Origin: Halopelagius fulvigenes
Lineage (GTDB): Archaea > Halobacteriota > Halobacteria > Halobacteriales > Haloferacaceae
Direction of reading: 5' to 3'
Length of the DNA stretch: 64,000 nucleotides
Assembly (NCBI RefSeq): GCF_042662625.1
Contig: NZ_JBHSXH010000015.1
Coordinates: forward strand, 558,001 to 622,000
A model generated the notes under the pieces. The model ran no database searches. It was not told the origin of the DNA and worked only from the letters and a program-made list of their open reading frames with translations. Numbering within the stretch: position 1 is the stretch's first letter; every line of letters starts with the position of its first letter. Positions 16,286-25,034 of the stretch are shown here, piece by piece. A program made the position numbers and the translations under genes.

Positions 16286-18045
16286 ACGCTGATCAGGGCT
16301 CCCGCGAGCGACGAGGTGGCGACTGCGCTCGCACAGCCGATCCAGGTGAGGACGACGAAGTGAAGGTACGCGTTCGCTTTGTGCCCGCCGTCGACCATCC
16401 GGATCATGAGCGACGACAGCAGGGCGTTGAACAGGATGATGAGCGTCAGCAGGTACTCGATGAACGGGATGTCGTACACGCCCGCGTAGATGAGTTGGCC
16501 GAACTCCAGTTGGGCGAGGTTCATCTGCGTGGAGAACGACGCCAGGATCTCGACGACCTCCAGCCCGATGAAGAACGCGAACGACGCGGAGGCGGTGATG
16601 CCGTACAGCACGCCGATGAGCGTGATTGTCGACTGTTCGCGCTGGCGGCGGAGCTTGATGACCTCGCTCATGTTGGTACTGATGAGCTCGCCGAGCTGTT
16701 TCGGCTCGCCGCCCATCTGTCGGCCCACGTTGTACATCTCGCTGAACTTCTGGATGAGGTACGAACTCGACTCCGCCGTGAAGAAGAACCACGACCGGGT
16801 CGGACCGATGCGCATCTTCAATCGGGTGTAGAGTCGGCCTATCTCCCGAGTTAGCACGCCGAAGTCCTTGTTTCGGAGGGTTTTCAACACCGCCGTCGTC
16901 GTGCTCTGTTTCGCGCTCTCGGACGCGCCGAGTGCGCGGATGAACCCCGGGAACTCCTCGTCGCGTTCCTTGATTCGATTCTCGTGCCGGCGCGCGATGA
17001 TGCCGGGGACGGCGAGGGGAGTCAGCGGCGTCGCCAACAACAGCGGAACGGGCGTATCGACCATGACGCCCTGTATCGTCCGTCCGACGGGCGTCACGCC
17101 CGCGGTTCCGACGGCGAGGACGACGATAAAGAGGAACGAGAGCGCGACGGCCCCGTAGAGGGTGATGTCTATCTGCCGGTCGGCCTTCGTCCGGAAGTCG
17201 TCTTGGTGGTACCAGAGGGGGTCGTACGGCGACATCGTTCTGATGACGTAGTAAAAACCCAGTTGGACGAAGACGAACAGGACGATGACCGCCGCGATGG
17301 TCATTGTCGCGTCCGTCCCCGTCAGTATCGGGAGGACGATGGCGTTGATGATGGCGAACGTCATCGACAGGATCATCGAGAGGTAGAGGTCCTTCATCAC
17401 TTCGAGGTTCCCGAGTGCGCTCTCGTACACCGTGATGTACTTCTGAATCATCGCGCTCTGCTCGCCGAGGAGGAAGTCGTCGATGCTCTGCCCGGCGTTC
17501 AGCGAGTACGAGAGGCGGTCGAGGAAGTCCGCGAGGGGCTTCGAGGGGACCTGTCTGGCCCGACGGCGACAGGCGTCGTCGAGCGACTGGTTCCACGTGT
17601 CCACCAGCTGCGTGATGCGGCGCATCTCGATCGCGAGTTCGCCGTACTCCTCTTCGCGCCCGAGCACGCGGAACACCTGCACTCGGTCGATGTTGGTCGT
17701 AGAGAGCACGGTCATGTGCGTGATGACGAGGTGAAGTTGGTTCTCCAGCCCTCTACGCTGTTGTTCGACGAGGAGGCGCGGGTACAGAAGCCCCGCGACC
17801 AGCATCAGCGAACCGAGGAGGAAGATGGGGATTCGGACGAGTACCGGTAACGGAAGCAGTAGCGCCCCGAGGACGGACGCGAAGAACAGGACGGTGGTGG
17901 GAAGGAGAACCACGAGCCCGTACCGACTCGTCTCCATCGGCATCCGTTCGTACGAGTCGAGGACCGAATCGAGGAAGTCGCGGGCCTGTTGGGCCTGCGT
18001 CGTCATCCCCCCGTCGCCCGCGGCACCTGCTCCCGACACGATCAC
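16282..18045 (-). CDS. arlJ: Archaellum membrane platform protein FlaJ (ArlJ)
   Basis: This 587-residue polytopic protein is related to type IV pilus PilC/TadC. It forms the membrane core on which the FlaI ATPase acts during archaellum assembly and rotation. Hydrophobic helices occur at about 45-95, in the middle (about 235-340) and in the C-terminal region. Two cytoplasmic T2SSF-like regions lie between them. The start is a GTG overlapping the flaI stop (GTGA at 18045-18042); an ATG lies 13 codons further in. Confidence 0.95.
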   Translation of the reverse strand: MIVSGAGAAGDGGMTTQAQQARDFLDSVLDSYERMPMETSRYGLVVLLPTTVLFFASVLGALLLPLPVLVRIPIFLLGSLMLVAGLLYPRLLVEQQRRGLENQLHLVITHMTVLSTTNIDRVQVFRVLGREEEYGELAIEMRRITQLVDTWNQSLDDACRRRARQVPSKPLADFLDRLSYSLNAGQSIDDFLLGEQSAMIQKYITVYESALGNLEVMKDLYLSMILSMTFAIINAIVLPILTGTDATMTIAAVIVLFVFVQLGFYYVIRTMSPYDPLWYHQDDFRTKADRQIDITLYGAVALSFLFIVVLAVGTAGVTPVGRTIQGVMVDTPVPLLLATPLTPLAVPGIIARRHENRIKERDEEFPGFIRALGASESAKQSTTTAVLKTLRNKDFGVLTREIGRLYTRLKMRIGPTRSWFFFTAESSSYLIQKFSEMYNVGRQMGGEPKQLGELISTNMSEVIKLRRQREQSTITLIGVLYGITASASFAFFIGLEVVEILASFSTQMNLAQLEFGQLIYAGVYDIPFIEYLLTLIILFNALLSSLMIRMVDGGHKANAYLHFVVLTWIGCASAVATSSLAGALISV

Positions 18046-19709
18046 ACCCTCGCCATATCGAACGGCAGTCCCTCGACGCCGTCACGCTGGTAGTCTTCGA
18101 TCAGTTCGTTCGACTCGTGGTAGCCGACGACGTTCTCTTGGATGGCCCGGCGGACTATCTCCGCGCGGAACTCGATGTCCTCGTATATCTTCCGGGTGTC
18201 CGAGTACCCGAGGAGGGTCGCGATCTTCTCCTCCATGATGAAGGAGTTGTTCCGCCCTTGGAACACGATCTCGTCCTCGACGGGGTCCCAGTAGAACGCC
18301 TCCCGGGTCACGACGCCGCCCATCTCCTTCGAGTACCCTTCTATCTCTTGGACGCTCGTCACGCGACGGAGGATGTCGTTGCCCCGCTTGACGCGGTTCT
18401 GGAACAGGGCGATGTCGCAGTTCGACATAAACGTCTCGGGGACGTTGATGGGGTCGCCGGTGAACCGCTGAATCATGGAAACGATGTCGGAGGCGTGGAA
18501 CGTCAGCATCACCGGGTGACCGGTCTGGGCGGCCTGGAACGCCATCCGCCCCTCTTCGCCACGAACCTCCCCGACGATGATGTAGTCGGGGCGAGAACGC
18601 AGCGCCGCGGCGACGAGGTCGAACATGTCGACTTCGGAACCGCCGCCGCGCCCTTCGCGCGTGAGGAGTTGCTGCCACGTGTCGTGCGGCGGAAGCACCT
18701 CGGCGGTGTCCTCCGCGGTGTAGATCTTCGAGTCCTGCGGGATGAACGACGTGATGGCGTTCAGCGTCGTCGTCTTCCCGGACGCCGTCTCGCCGACCAC
18801 GAACACCGTCCGCTCGTTCTCTAACGCTATCCAGAGGTACGCACAGAGTTCCGGCGACAGCGTCCCCCACTTCGCGATTTGGAACGCCGACAGCGGAACG
18901 TCGTCGCCCTGACGGATGGTGAGGCTCGACCCTTTCAGCGACACGTCGTCGGAGTAGATGATGTTGATACGCGACCCGTCCGGAAGCGTCGAGTCGACGA
19001 TGGGGTGCGCGTCGGAGATGGGGTCGCCGATTCGTTCGCCCATGTTTCTGAGCCAGTTGTCGAACTGGCCCTTCGAGTCGAACTCGACTGTGGTCTCGAG
19101 CAGGCCGAACACGCCGTGGTCAACGTCGACCTGCCTGGGGCCGATGACGTGAATGTCCTCGTTCGCCGGGTCGCGCATGATGGGTTCGAGCGGTCCCAAC
19201 CCGACGATGTCGCGCACCAACCGGTACTGTATCTTCTCGTACGTCTCCTTGGTCACCTGCACCGGGCCGAGGTCGAGTCGCTGGATCAACTCCTGGATGC
19301 GACCCTCCCGGGCACCTTCGATGGCGACGATCTCCTCGAGGAGCTCCCGAATCCGCTCTTCGTACTCGACGTCCTCCTCGGGTGCGGGTTTCGACACCGA
19401 GCGTTCGAGGAGTTTGTCCTTCACCTGGTCGAAGATGTCGTGTTCCTTCTCGCTGAGTTCGGGTTCGATGGCGTAGTACTTCGTCGTCTCGCCGAAGTTC
19501 CCGTAGACCTGCGCGTATATCGGTCCCCCGAGGTGGTAGACGATGTTCGGGCGACGCGACTCGTGGTCGCCGCCCGGTTCGTCGATGAGCATCGGAAACT
19601 CGCCGGTGATCTGCTTGAACCGCTTGAGGTGTTCACGCAGGTGGGACCACCGCATCGCGTGTTGTTTCAGTTCGTCCGAAATCTTGGACGAGCCGTGGTC
19701 CGTCGGCAT
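18042..19709 (-). CDS. arlI: Archaellum motor/assembly ATPase FlaI (ArlI)
   Basis: This 555-residue hexameric ATPase of the secretion superfamily powers archaellum assembly and rotation. Visible motifs are Walker A (VVGETASGKTTTLN), an Asp box with IYTAEDTAEV, Walker B-like YIIVGEVRGEEG and the His-box region MLTFHASD. A large N-terminal domain (about 1-270) precedes the catalytic core. It shares one base with the flaH stop (TAATG), so it is tightly coupled within the operon. Confidence 0.97.
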   Translation of the reverse strand: MPTDHGSSKISDELKQHAMRWSHLREHLKRFKQITGEFPMLIDEPGGDHESRRPNIVYHLGGPIYAQVYGNFGETTKYYAIEPELSEKEHDIFDQVKDKLLERSVSKPAPEEDVEYEERIRELLEEIVAIEGAREGRIQELIQRLDLGPVQVTKETYEKIQYRLVRDIVGLGPLEPIMRDPANEDIHVIGPRQVDVDHGVFGLLETTVEFDSKGQFDNWLRNMGERIGDPISDAHPIVDSTLPDGSRINIIYSDDVSLKGSSLTIRQGDDVPLSAFQIAKWGTLSPELCAYLWIALENERTVFVVGETASGKTTTLNAITSFIPQDSKIYTAEDTAEVLPPHDTWQQLLTREGRGGGSEVDMFDLVAAALRSRPDYIIVGEVRGEEGRMAFQAAQTGHPVMLTFHASDIVSMIQRFTGDPINVPETFMSNCDIALFQNRVKRGNDILRRVTSVQEIEGYSKEMGGVVTREAFYWDPVEDEIVFQGRNNSFIMEEKIATLLGYSDTRKIYEDIEFRAEIVRRAIQENVVGYHESNELIEDYQRDGVEGLPFDMARV

Positions 19710-20461
19710 TACGCGACACTCCTGCTTTCGATGACGATGCCGATTCCGGACCGGACGGAGAACCCGACGCGGTCGCCGACCTGTTCGCCCATCCCCGCGA
19801 ACCGCTTGACGAAGATGTTCCGGCGCACGTCGTTGCCGACTTCGACCATCTCCAGTTCGAGGAACACGTCGGCGATGGAGCGGAACGGCCCTATCGCTTC
19901 GTCGTCGACCGTCGAGGGGTCGACGGTGAGGACGATGGTCTTGCCCTTCGTCGTCAGCTCGCGGAAGAACGAGATGATCTCGAGGGCGGCCTGTCGCTCC
20001 TCGTTCTGCCGGACGAGCGCCTCGAACTGCGGGTCGTTCCGCAGGATGGCGTCGAACGTGTCGATGATGACGACGTCGGCGTCCCAGACGGTGTCGGCGT
20101 CCATCAGTCGGCGGAGCAGCTGCTTTCGCTCCTTCTCCGCGCTCCCGCCGGTCAGCGTCCCGGAGGCGTCTATCTCCGCGTGGAGGAACAGAATCTCCTC
20201 GTCCAGCAGGGGCTTGACCACGTCGTACGACAGCGAGTGCATCTGGTCGAGGAAGCCCCGGACGCCCAACTCCGTGGAGATGAGCGTCGTGACGACGTCC
20301 TCTTGACAGAATCCGTAGGTGAACCGCTGCGAAAGGACGCTCTTACCGGCGCCGTAGTCCCCCTCGATGAGGACGATGGCTCCCCTCGGGAGTCCACCGC
20401 CGAGCTCCTTCTCCAAGCGGTCGTGCTGTGCCAGTCCGAGAGAAAAGTGATTTGCGTTCAT
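19709..20461 (-). CDS. arlH: Archaellum regulatory ATP-binding protein FlaH (ArlH)
   Basis: This 250-residue RecA/KaiC-fold protein binds the FlaI ATPase and forms a ring in the archaellum motor. Walker A is GDYGAGKS near residue 34 and Walker B is VVIIDTFDA near residue 110. The catalytic Glu typical of active KaiC ATPases is not obvious, consistent with FlaH acting as a nucleotide sensor. It overlaps both neighbours by a few bases. Confidence 0.96.
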   Translation of the reverse strand: MNANHFSLGLAQHDRLEKELGGGLPRGAIVLIEGDYGAGKSVLSQRFTYGFCQEDVVTTLISTELGVRGFLDQMHSLSYDVVKPLLDEEILFLHAEIDASGTLTGGSAEKERKQLLRRLMDADTVWDADVVIIDTFDAILRNDPQFEALVRQNEERQAALEIISFFRELTTKGKTIVLTVDPSTVDDEAIGPFRSIADVFLELEMVEVGNDVRRNIFVKRFAGMGEQVGDRVGFSVRSGIGIVIESRSVA

Positions 20462-20913
20462 GCGTTCGTCCTGAATTTGAATATCTCTTCGTCGCCGTTG
20501 ATGACGACCTTCACGCGGTGGTCGCCCGCGTCGAGCGACAGTCCCGACACCGTCACTTCGACGACGCCGTGCGGCCGCCAGTTGGCGCTTCCGTCGACGA
20601 CGGTGACGCTCACGTTCGTCTGGTACTCCGAGTCGACGATGACGTCGAAGGTTCCGCCGGCCGCCGGGAGCGTCCTGACCCCGGTGTTCTTCACCAACAG
20701 CGTCACCGTCCTCTCGCTGTCGTTGTAGACACCCGCCTCGCTATCGCTGATAATCTCGATGTCGGTTTCGATGTTCTCGGCCACGTCTCCGCCGCGTTCG
20801 TCGAGCGCGTTGCTGATTCCGCTGACCGTGTCGATGAGGACACCCGCGACGCCCGCCGCGATGACGAGGCTGGCGATGAAGAGGATGAGGCTCGGAGCGG
20901 AGACGTCTGCCAT
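20458..20913 (-). CDS. arlG: Archaellum stator protein FlaG (ArlG)
   Basis: This 151-residue protein has one N-terminal transmembrane helix (about 8-27) and an extracytoplasmic beta-sandwich domain related to archaellin folds. FlaG assembles with FlaF and binds the S-layer to anchor the motor. The start at 20913 leaves a one-base gap after flaF. The stop overlaps the flaH start. Confidence 0.9.
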   Translation of the reverse strand: MADVSAPSLILFIASLVIAAGVAGVLIDTVSGISNALDERGGDVAENIETDIEIISDSEAGVYNDSERTVTLLVKNTGVRTLPAAGGTFDVIVDSEYQTNVSVTVVDGSANWRPHGVVEVTVSGLSLDAGDHRVKVVINGDEEIFKFRTNA

Positions 20914-20914
20914 C

Positions 20915-21355
20915 TTAGCTCACCACCGTGACGGTGTGACTGTCCGAAACGCCCGTCTCGGTGACGATCTTCACGCGCGAGGCGTCGGTCGCCAAGTCGA
21001 TTCGGAGCGTCTCCCCCGGCGCCCAGAGGTCGGTGTCCCTGTCCCCCTCGACGTAGGTACTGGCGGACACGTTCTGGTACTCGTTGTCCGCGAGTACCGT
21101 CGTATCCCGAACCGAGAGCGTCGTCGAACCGGTGTTGTTCACGAGAATCACGACTCCGTTTCCGTCGCTGGTGTTGTACGTCGCATTGAAGATATCTATC
21201 TCCGTGTTCCGCCGGTCGAGGAGTCGCTCGTGGTTCTCCTCCTCTGCGTCCGTCAGTTGCTCGGCGGTACCTGCCGCTGCGGTGTACAGCGTGCCCGTAC
21301 AGATGAGCACGCCGAGGAAGATTATCGCCGTCGAGCCACTAACGCCGAAGCCCAC
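20915..21355 (-). CDS. arlF: Archaellum stator protein FlaF (ArlF)
   Basis: This 146-residue protein has an N-terminal membrane helix (about 8-28, STAIIFLGVLICTGTLYTAAA) and a beta-sandwich that sits outside the cell and binds the S-layer. An NTEIDIFNATY segment followed by GVVILVNNTGSTTL is typical of FlaF/FlaG domains. The start overlaps the flaCE end by 17 bases. Identity rests on operon position as well as fold. Confidence 0.9.
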   Translation of the reverse strand: MGFGVSGSTAIIFLGVLICTGTLYTAAAGTAEQLTDAEEENHERLLDRRNTEIDIFNATYNTSDGNGVVILVNNTGSTTLSVRDTTVLADNEYQNVSASTYVEGDRDTDLWAPGETLRIDLATDASRVKIVTETGVSDSHTVTVVS

Positions 21356-22844
21356 CGCGACCCCCTCTCCGACCGTGAGCGGAGAGCTCTTCGAGCAGGC
21401 GCGCCTCGGCGACGTCGCCCGCCAGTCGGCTGATGTACGTCAGGCTCTCCTTGTGGTGTTCGACGCGCAGGTCCCGCGGCTCCTCCGTCGACGTCGACGG
21501 ACCCCGTCCGTCGGGCCGACGAGCGCTGCTCGTCGACGTCGCGGACGCCGCGTTCCGCACGTGAGCGTTCATCTTCCGCTCGACGTGCCGGGAAATCCAC
21601 TCCTGCTCTCTGTACTGTCGAAGCGCGCGGGCGGCGCCGATCGCGCCGCCGACGGAGACGAGGAACCGAGTCCACTCCAGCGCGACCGACTCCGTGATGT
21701 AGCTCGCGGGCAGCGCGGTGAGGTACTCCGGTCCCTCGTTCGCGTCGGCGTTCGCGCCGCGTCCGGACTGCGACTCGACTCGGCCCGACCGGGGCTGGGA
21801 GCGACGCTGCGTCGGCGCGGGCTGCCGTTCGACCGGTTCCGGTTCGGGCGTCTCCGTCGCCGCGTCGTGGTCGAACTCGAACGCCTGCGGTTGGTCGTCC
21901 GACCCGGCCTCGTCCTCCGCGTCGTCCTCGAAGTACGCGTCCGGCTCGTCGGCGGCGTTCGCCTCGCCGTCGGAGGGCGACTCGTCGGTTTCGTCGGCCG
22001 CGGGGGACTCGCCGACCAACTCCTCGGTCGTCGGCACGCCGGAGTCGTCGGACGCGATGTCCGCCTCGTCGAGGGGCGACTCGTCGACGGGTTCGTCGGC
22101 GGCGCCGCCGTCCTCGTCGAGTTCCTCGTCCCAGCCCTCGTTCTCCTCGTACTCGGACTTCAGGTCGTCGAAGCTCGACCCGCCGCCCGACGACGATTCG
22201 CTCTCGTCGCCGTCGTCCAAGGCGTCGGCCGGACTCGCGCGCTCCTCCCCGGCGAGTTCGTCCTCGGCGGCCAACTCGGCCTCGCCGGCCTCGGCGTCGA
22301 TCTCGCCGAAGTCCTCGTCGAAGAAGCTCTCGGCGTCCGCGCTGGCGACGTCGGGGTCGAGGTGTTCGTCCTCTTCCTCCTCGCCCTCGAAGATGCCGAA
22401 CGCGCCGCCCCCTTCGAGGCCGCCCATCTCGCGGGCGTCGTCCACGAACGGGTTGATGCCGCGGGTGACCATCTCGTAGATGTCGAGGAGCTTCCTGATG
22501 GTGTCGTCGAGGTCTTCGACGGTCTCCCCTATCTGTTTGTTCTCCTCGCGGACGGTGTTCATGCCGGACGAGACGGCGCTCAGTTCGTTTTCGAGGTCGG
22601 AGATGCGGTCTTCGAGCTCGGCGGCCGTCGAGTCGTCGACGGAACCGCCGCCGCCTCCGCCGCCGAACTCGTCGTCCCCGAACTCGTCTCCGTCCTTGAA
22701 CTCGTCGCCGTCTCCGAAGTCGCCGAAGTCGTCGGAGAGGTCGTCGAGGTCGTCGTCGAATCCGAGTCCATCGGTGGCGACGGTGTTCTCGCCGTCGGAC
22801 GGCGAGCCCTCCTCGTGTCCGTCCATCCAGTCCATCATTCCCAT
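21339..22844 (-). CDS. arlCE: Fused archaellum motor adaptor FlaC/E (ArlCE)
   Basis: This 501-residue fusion has a very acidic Gly/Asp-rich N-terminus (about 1-75), a coiled-coil FlaC part (about 75-140, LEDRISDLENELSAVSSGMN), a long acidic low-complexity linker (about 150-350), and a C-terminal FlaD/E domain (about 365-495, YLTALPASYITESVALEWTRFL). FlaC/D/E form the cytosolic ring that receives Che signals, in euryarchaea through CheF. It is the first gene of the fla operon. The ATG at 22844 is chosen although the frame stays open far upstream, because upstream DNA is a hairpin array. Confidence 0.93.
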   Translation of the reverse strand: MGMMDWMDGHEEGSPSDGENTVATDGLGFDDDLDDLSDDFGDFGDGDEFKDGDEFGDDEFGGGGGGGSVDDSTAAELEDRISDLENELSAVSSGMNTVREENKQIGETVEDLDDTIRKLLDIYEMVTRGINPFVDDAREMGGLEGGGAFGIFEGEEEEDEHLDPDVASADAESFFDEDFGEIDAEAGEAELAAEDELAGEERASPADALDDGDESESSSGGGSSFDDLKSEYEENEGWDEELDEDGGAADEPVDESPLDEADIASDDSGVPTTEELVGESPAADETDESPSDGEANAADEPDAYFEDDAEDEAGSDDQPQAFEFDHDAATETPEPEPVERQPAPTQRRSQPRSGRVESQSGRGANADANEGPEYLTALPASYITESVALEWTRFLVSVGGAIGAARALRQYREQEWISRHVERKMNAHVRNAASATSTSSARRPDGRGPSTSTEEPRDLRVEHHKESLTYISRLAGDVAEARLLEELSAHGRRGGRGGLRR

Positions 22845-23272
22845 CCGTCTCGCCTCCGTCTCCGTCGAAGGTCGCGCGCGGATGCGAGACGGAGTCCCGC
22901 GTCCCGCAAGGCGGGGCGCTGCCGCGTGACCAGACCGTCTCTGGCGGGTAGTCGAACGTCGCTCGACGTCGTTCGACCACGCGTACGTGACCGACGAGAG
23001 TGCCTCGCCAACGGCGCCGCCGAACGGCGTTCCGTGGGCCGCCAGACGCGGTCTGGCGACACCGACGAGCGAAGCCCGCCGGCCGATCGGACTGCGTCCG
23101 ATGACGTTGCCGAACAGGGTTCGGCAAGCAGTCGGACTTCGTCCGACGACGTCGCAGAGCGATGCTCTGCGGGCCACCGAACCGTGTCCGGTGACGACAC
23201 CGAACCGTCGTGGCGGTGACGCGCCGACTCCCGACCGGATCGGGTCTCCGGGCTCGGGGGTACAGGTAGCAT
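22835..23272 (-). CDS. Possible leader ORF of the fla operon (145 codons, repetitive)
   Basis: An ATG at 23272 sits about 27 bases downstream of a TATA-like TTCTTGTATT (23303-23294) within the fla promoter, the distance of a leaderless start. The frame encodes 145 residues with a 15-residue repeat (SSDEVRLLAEPCSAT and variants). It ends ten bases inside flaCE, which would allow translational coupling. Against it, the GC-rich hairpins keep several frames open, third-base GC looks lower than in neighbours, and no family is recognised. Confidence 0.3.
   Translation of the reverse strand: MLPVPPSPETRSGRESARHRHDGSVSSPDTVRWPAEHRSATSSDEVRLLAEPCSATSSDAVRSAGGLRSSVSPDRVWRPTERRSAAPLARHSRRSRTRGRTTSSDVRLPARDGLVTRQRPALRDAGLRLASARDLRRRRRRDGWE
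22884..23218 (-). repeat. Array of stem-loops in the fla operon leader
   Basis: Perfect or near-perfect inverted repeats follow one another, mostly with three-base loops: 23041-23057 (7-bp arms), 23086-23102 (7), 23107-23127 (9), 23131-23147 (7), 23153-23171 (8) and 23175-23193 (7 of 8). The last five are separated by only 3-5 bases. Weaker ones lie at 22884-22900, 22903-22915, 22930-22944, 22951-22977 and 23018-23029. The underlying unit repeats about every 45 bases. There are no constant spacers, so it is not CRISPR. It lies between the predicted transcription start and flaCE. Confidence 0.75.
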
Positions 23273-23293
23273 TGGTCCTACTGTACTTACAGC

Positions 23294-23323
23294 AATACAA
23301 GAACGTTCGCTTTCGATTATCAG
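23294..23323 (-). promoter_or_regulatory. fla operon promoter with shared motility motif
   Basis: On the minus strand, CTGATAAT is followed by 12 bases and then TTCTTGTATT, a poor TATA match. The upstream half matches the cheW, cheY and FlaD-like promoters. Transcription should start near 23272, giving a leader of about 430 bases before flaCE. Confidence 0.5.
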
Positions 23324-23474
23324 ACGTGATATCGGAGAACCGCGAAGCCGGACCGTGGAGTGACCAGATATCCCGACGGCCGCACCGAATCGACCGACGG
23401 ACGAGTGTAAGAAGAATTAACCGGATGGGGTACCGACCCACGTACCGATAACCTTCCACGGAAGTCACCCAATC

Positions 23475-24221
23475 ATGCCAGAGTTCGTCAAGACAGGGGT
23501 CGAGGGACTCGACTCCATCCTCAACGGCGGCATCGTCAAGAACGCCGCGGTACTTATCAGCGGAAATCCGGGAACCGGTAAGAGTATCCTGGGACTGCAG
23601 TACCTGTACAACGGCGTCGACAAGTACGACCAAGGCGGAATCTACCTCACCTTCGAGGAATCGGAGGAGGACATCAGGCAGGCGGCCGAGTCCATCGGCT
23701 TCGAGAAGTGGGACGAGTACGTCGAGGACGGTCGGATCAGGGTGTACGACAAGCGGACGCTCCTGCGAGACGGCGACTTTTCGGCGACGCTCGACCGAAT
23801 CATCGGCGACCTGCAGGACACCAACTACGACCGACTCGTCCTCGACTCGCTGACGATGTTCCAACTCTTCTTCGAAGACGAGAAGGAGCAGCGACAATAC
23901 CTCCTGAAGTTCATCGACATCCTGAAAGACAGCGGTCTCACGTCGCTTCTGACGACCGAACAGTCGGCCATCTTCCCCGAGACGGAGATCGGTCTGGAGA
24001 ACTTCCTGACCGACGGGAACATCTACCTCATCCAGAGTCCGGCGGGCGCGACGAGCAACCGGTACGTCTGGGTCGCGAAGATGCGCAAGCAGTCCATCAA
24101 AAACTCCATGTTCCCGCTCGAAATCAACCAGGGGGGCATCCAGATATACGAGCAGGCCGCCGGGTTCTCCATGGTCGGCGAGTCGCCGCCGTGGTTCGGC
24201 GAGGAAGACGGGCTCGAGTAG
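23475..24221 (+). CDS. KaiC-like single-domain RecA-fold ATPase
   Basis: This 248-residue soluble protein has one KaiC domain: Walker A SGNPGTGKS near residue 35, TFEESEEDI after the first strands, and Walker B-like RLVLDSLTMF near residue 118. It resembles FlaH in fold but differs in sequence and sits divergently upstream of the fla operon. KaiC-like proteins in archaea regulate diverse processes. A link to motility is inferred from position between the fla operon and the archaellin genes. A TATA-like GAATTAACC occurs near 23411-23419. Confidence 0.82.
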   Translation: MPEFVKTGVEGLDSILNGGIVKNAAVLISGNPGTGKSILGLQYLYNGVDKYDQGGIYLTFEESEEDIRQAAESIGFEKWDEYVEDGRIRVYDKRTLLRDGDFSATLDRIIGDLQDTNYDRLVLDSLTMFQLFFEDEKEQRQYLLKFIDILKDSGLTSLLTTEQSAIFPETEIGLENFLTDGNIYLIQSPAGATSNRYVWVAKMRKQSIKNSMFPLEINQGGIQIYEQAAGFSMVGESPPWFGEEDGLE

Positions 24222-24419
24222 TCGGTTCTTCGTTCTTTCTCACGTCGGTAGGGTTACGTTCGACTGTCGTCGGTCATCCGTGACGCTTCGGAGAGCCGAG
24301 ACGCTCGCTCGAACGGCGCGAGTCGCCGAAGGAGCCGTCGCGTCGTAGCGTCCGCTCGGCTATCGAGCGCGAGAAAATGAAAGGAGTAGTCGTCGTCGAT
24401 ACCGAAGGGAGGAGCGAAC

Positions 24420-25022
24420 TTAGAGTATGACCGGTTCGCCCTGGTTCTTGCCCGCGAGCTGCTGGGGCATCGTCAGCATGACCTGCGTCGTGCCACCCGT
24501 TCGGCTGGTGATCTCGAGGCGGACCTTCTCGCCCGTTTCGAGGCCGCCCTGACCGTCCTCGATGGCAGACGTGTTGAGTCTGACCTCGTAGCGGTCGTTC
24601 ATACTGTTGAGGACGCCGAAGGAACCGTCGTCGTCAGTGACCTTCTCGAGCGCGAAGTACGCGCCGTCGGCGGTATTGCTGGTCGAGTTCGTCAGCGTCT
24701 GCACCTCGGTGTCGCTGAGGTACTTGATGGACGTCTGGTCCATGTCGACGCTGCTGGAACCGGCGGCCAGGCGGACGGTCATCGTGATGTTGGCGATGTC
24801 CGTGTAGTTACCGACCGTACCGTGGGTGTTCAGAACCTCGACGCGGTTCGTCACCTTGTTAACGCTTTCCTGACCCGCGTCCTCGGCAGTCGCCTGGAGG
24901 AAGCCGGCCGTGTTCACGAGGACGCCCGCCGCGATCGCCGCGACGAGAACCATCGCGATGAACACGATGAGCGTACCGATACCGACCTGACCGCGATCTT
25001 CTTCGTTGAATATGTTTCTCAT
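24420..25022 (-). CDS. arlA2: Archaellin (downstream copy)
   Basis: This 200-residue filament subunit has a class III signal: a short charged leader, predicted cleavage after Gly in EEDRG, and the hydrophobic helix QVGIGTLIVFIAMVLVAAI. The remainder is a beta-rich domain with four NX(S/T) glycosylation sequons. The ATG at 25022 is preferred over a GTG three codons upstream because AAGGAG lies eight bases before the ATG and overlaps the GTG. It follows the other archaellin gene by 12 bases and is probably co-transcribed. Confidence 0.95.
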   Translation of the reverse strand: MRNIFNEEDRGQVGIGTLIVFIAMVLVAAIAAGVLVNTAGFLQATAEDAGQESVNKVTNRVEVLNTHGTVGNYTDIANITMTVRLAAGSSSVDMDQTSIKYLSDTEVQTLTNSTSNTADGAYFALEKVTDDDGSFGVLNSMNDRYEVRLNTSAIEDGQGGLETGEKVRLEITSRTGGTTQVMLTMPQQLAGKNQGEPVIL

Positions 25023-25034
25023 GTCATTCACTCC

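Noticed and set aside
22884..23218. CRISPR array
   Set aside because: The period is irregular, repeat units are not identical, and each unit is itself a hairpin with a different stem; no unique spacers or cas genes.
22845..23897. N-terminal extension of FlaCE (frame open to 23897)
   Set aside because: The frame is open only because of GC-rich hairpins and overlaps the KaiC-like gene; the extension has no FlaC similarity.
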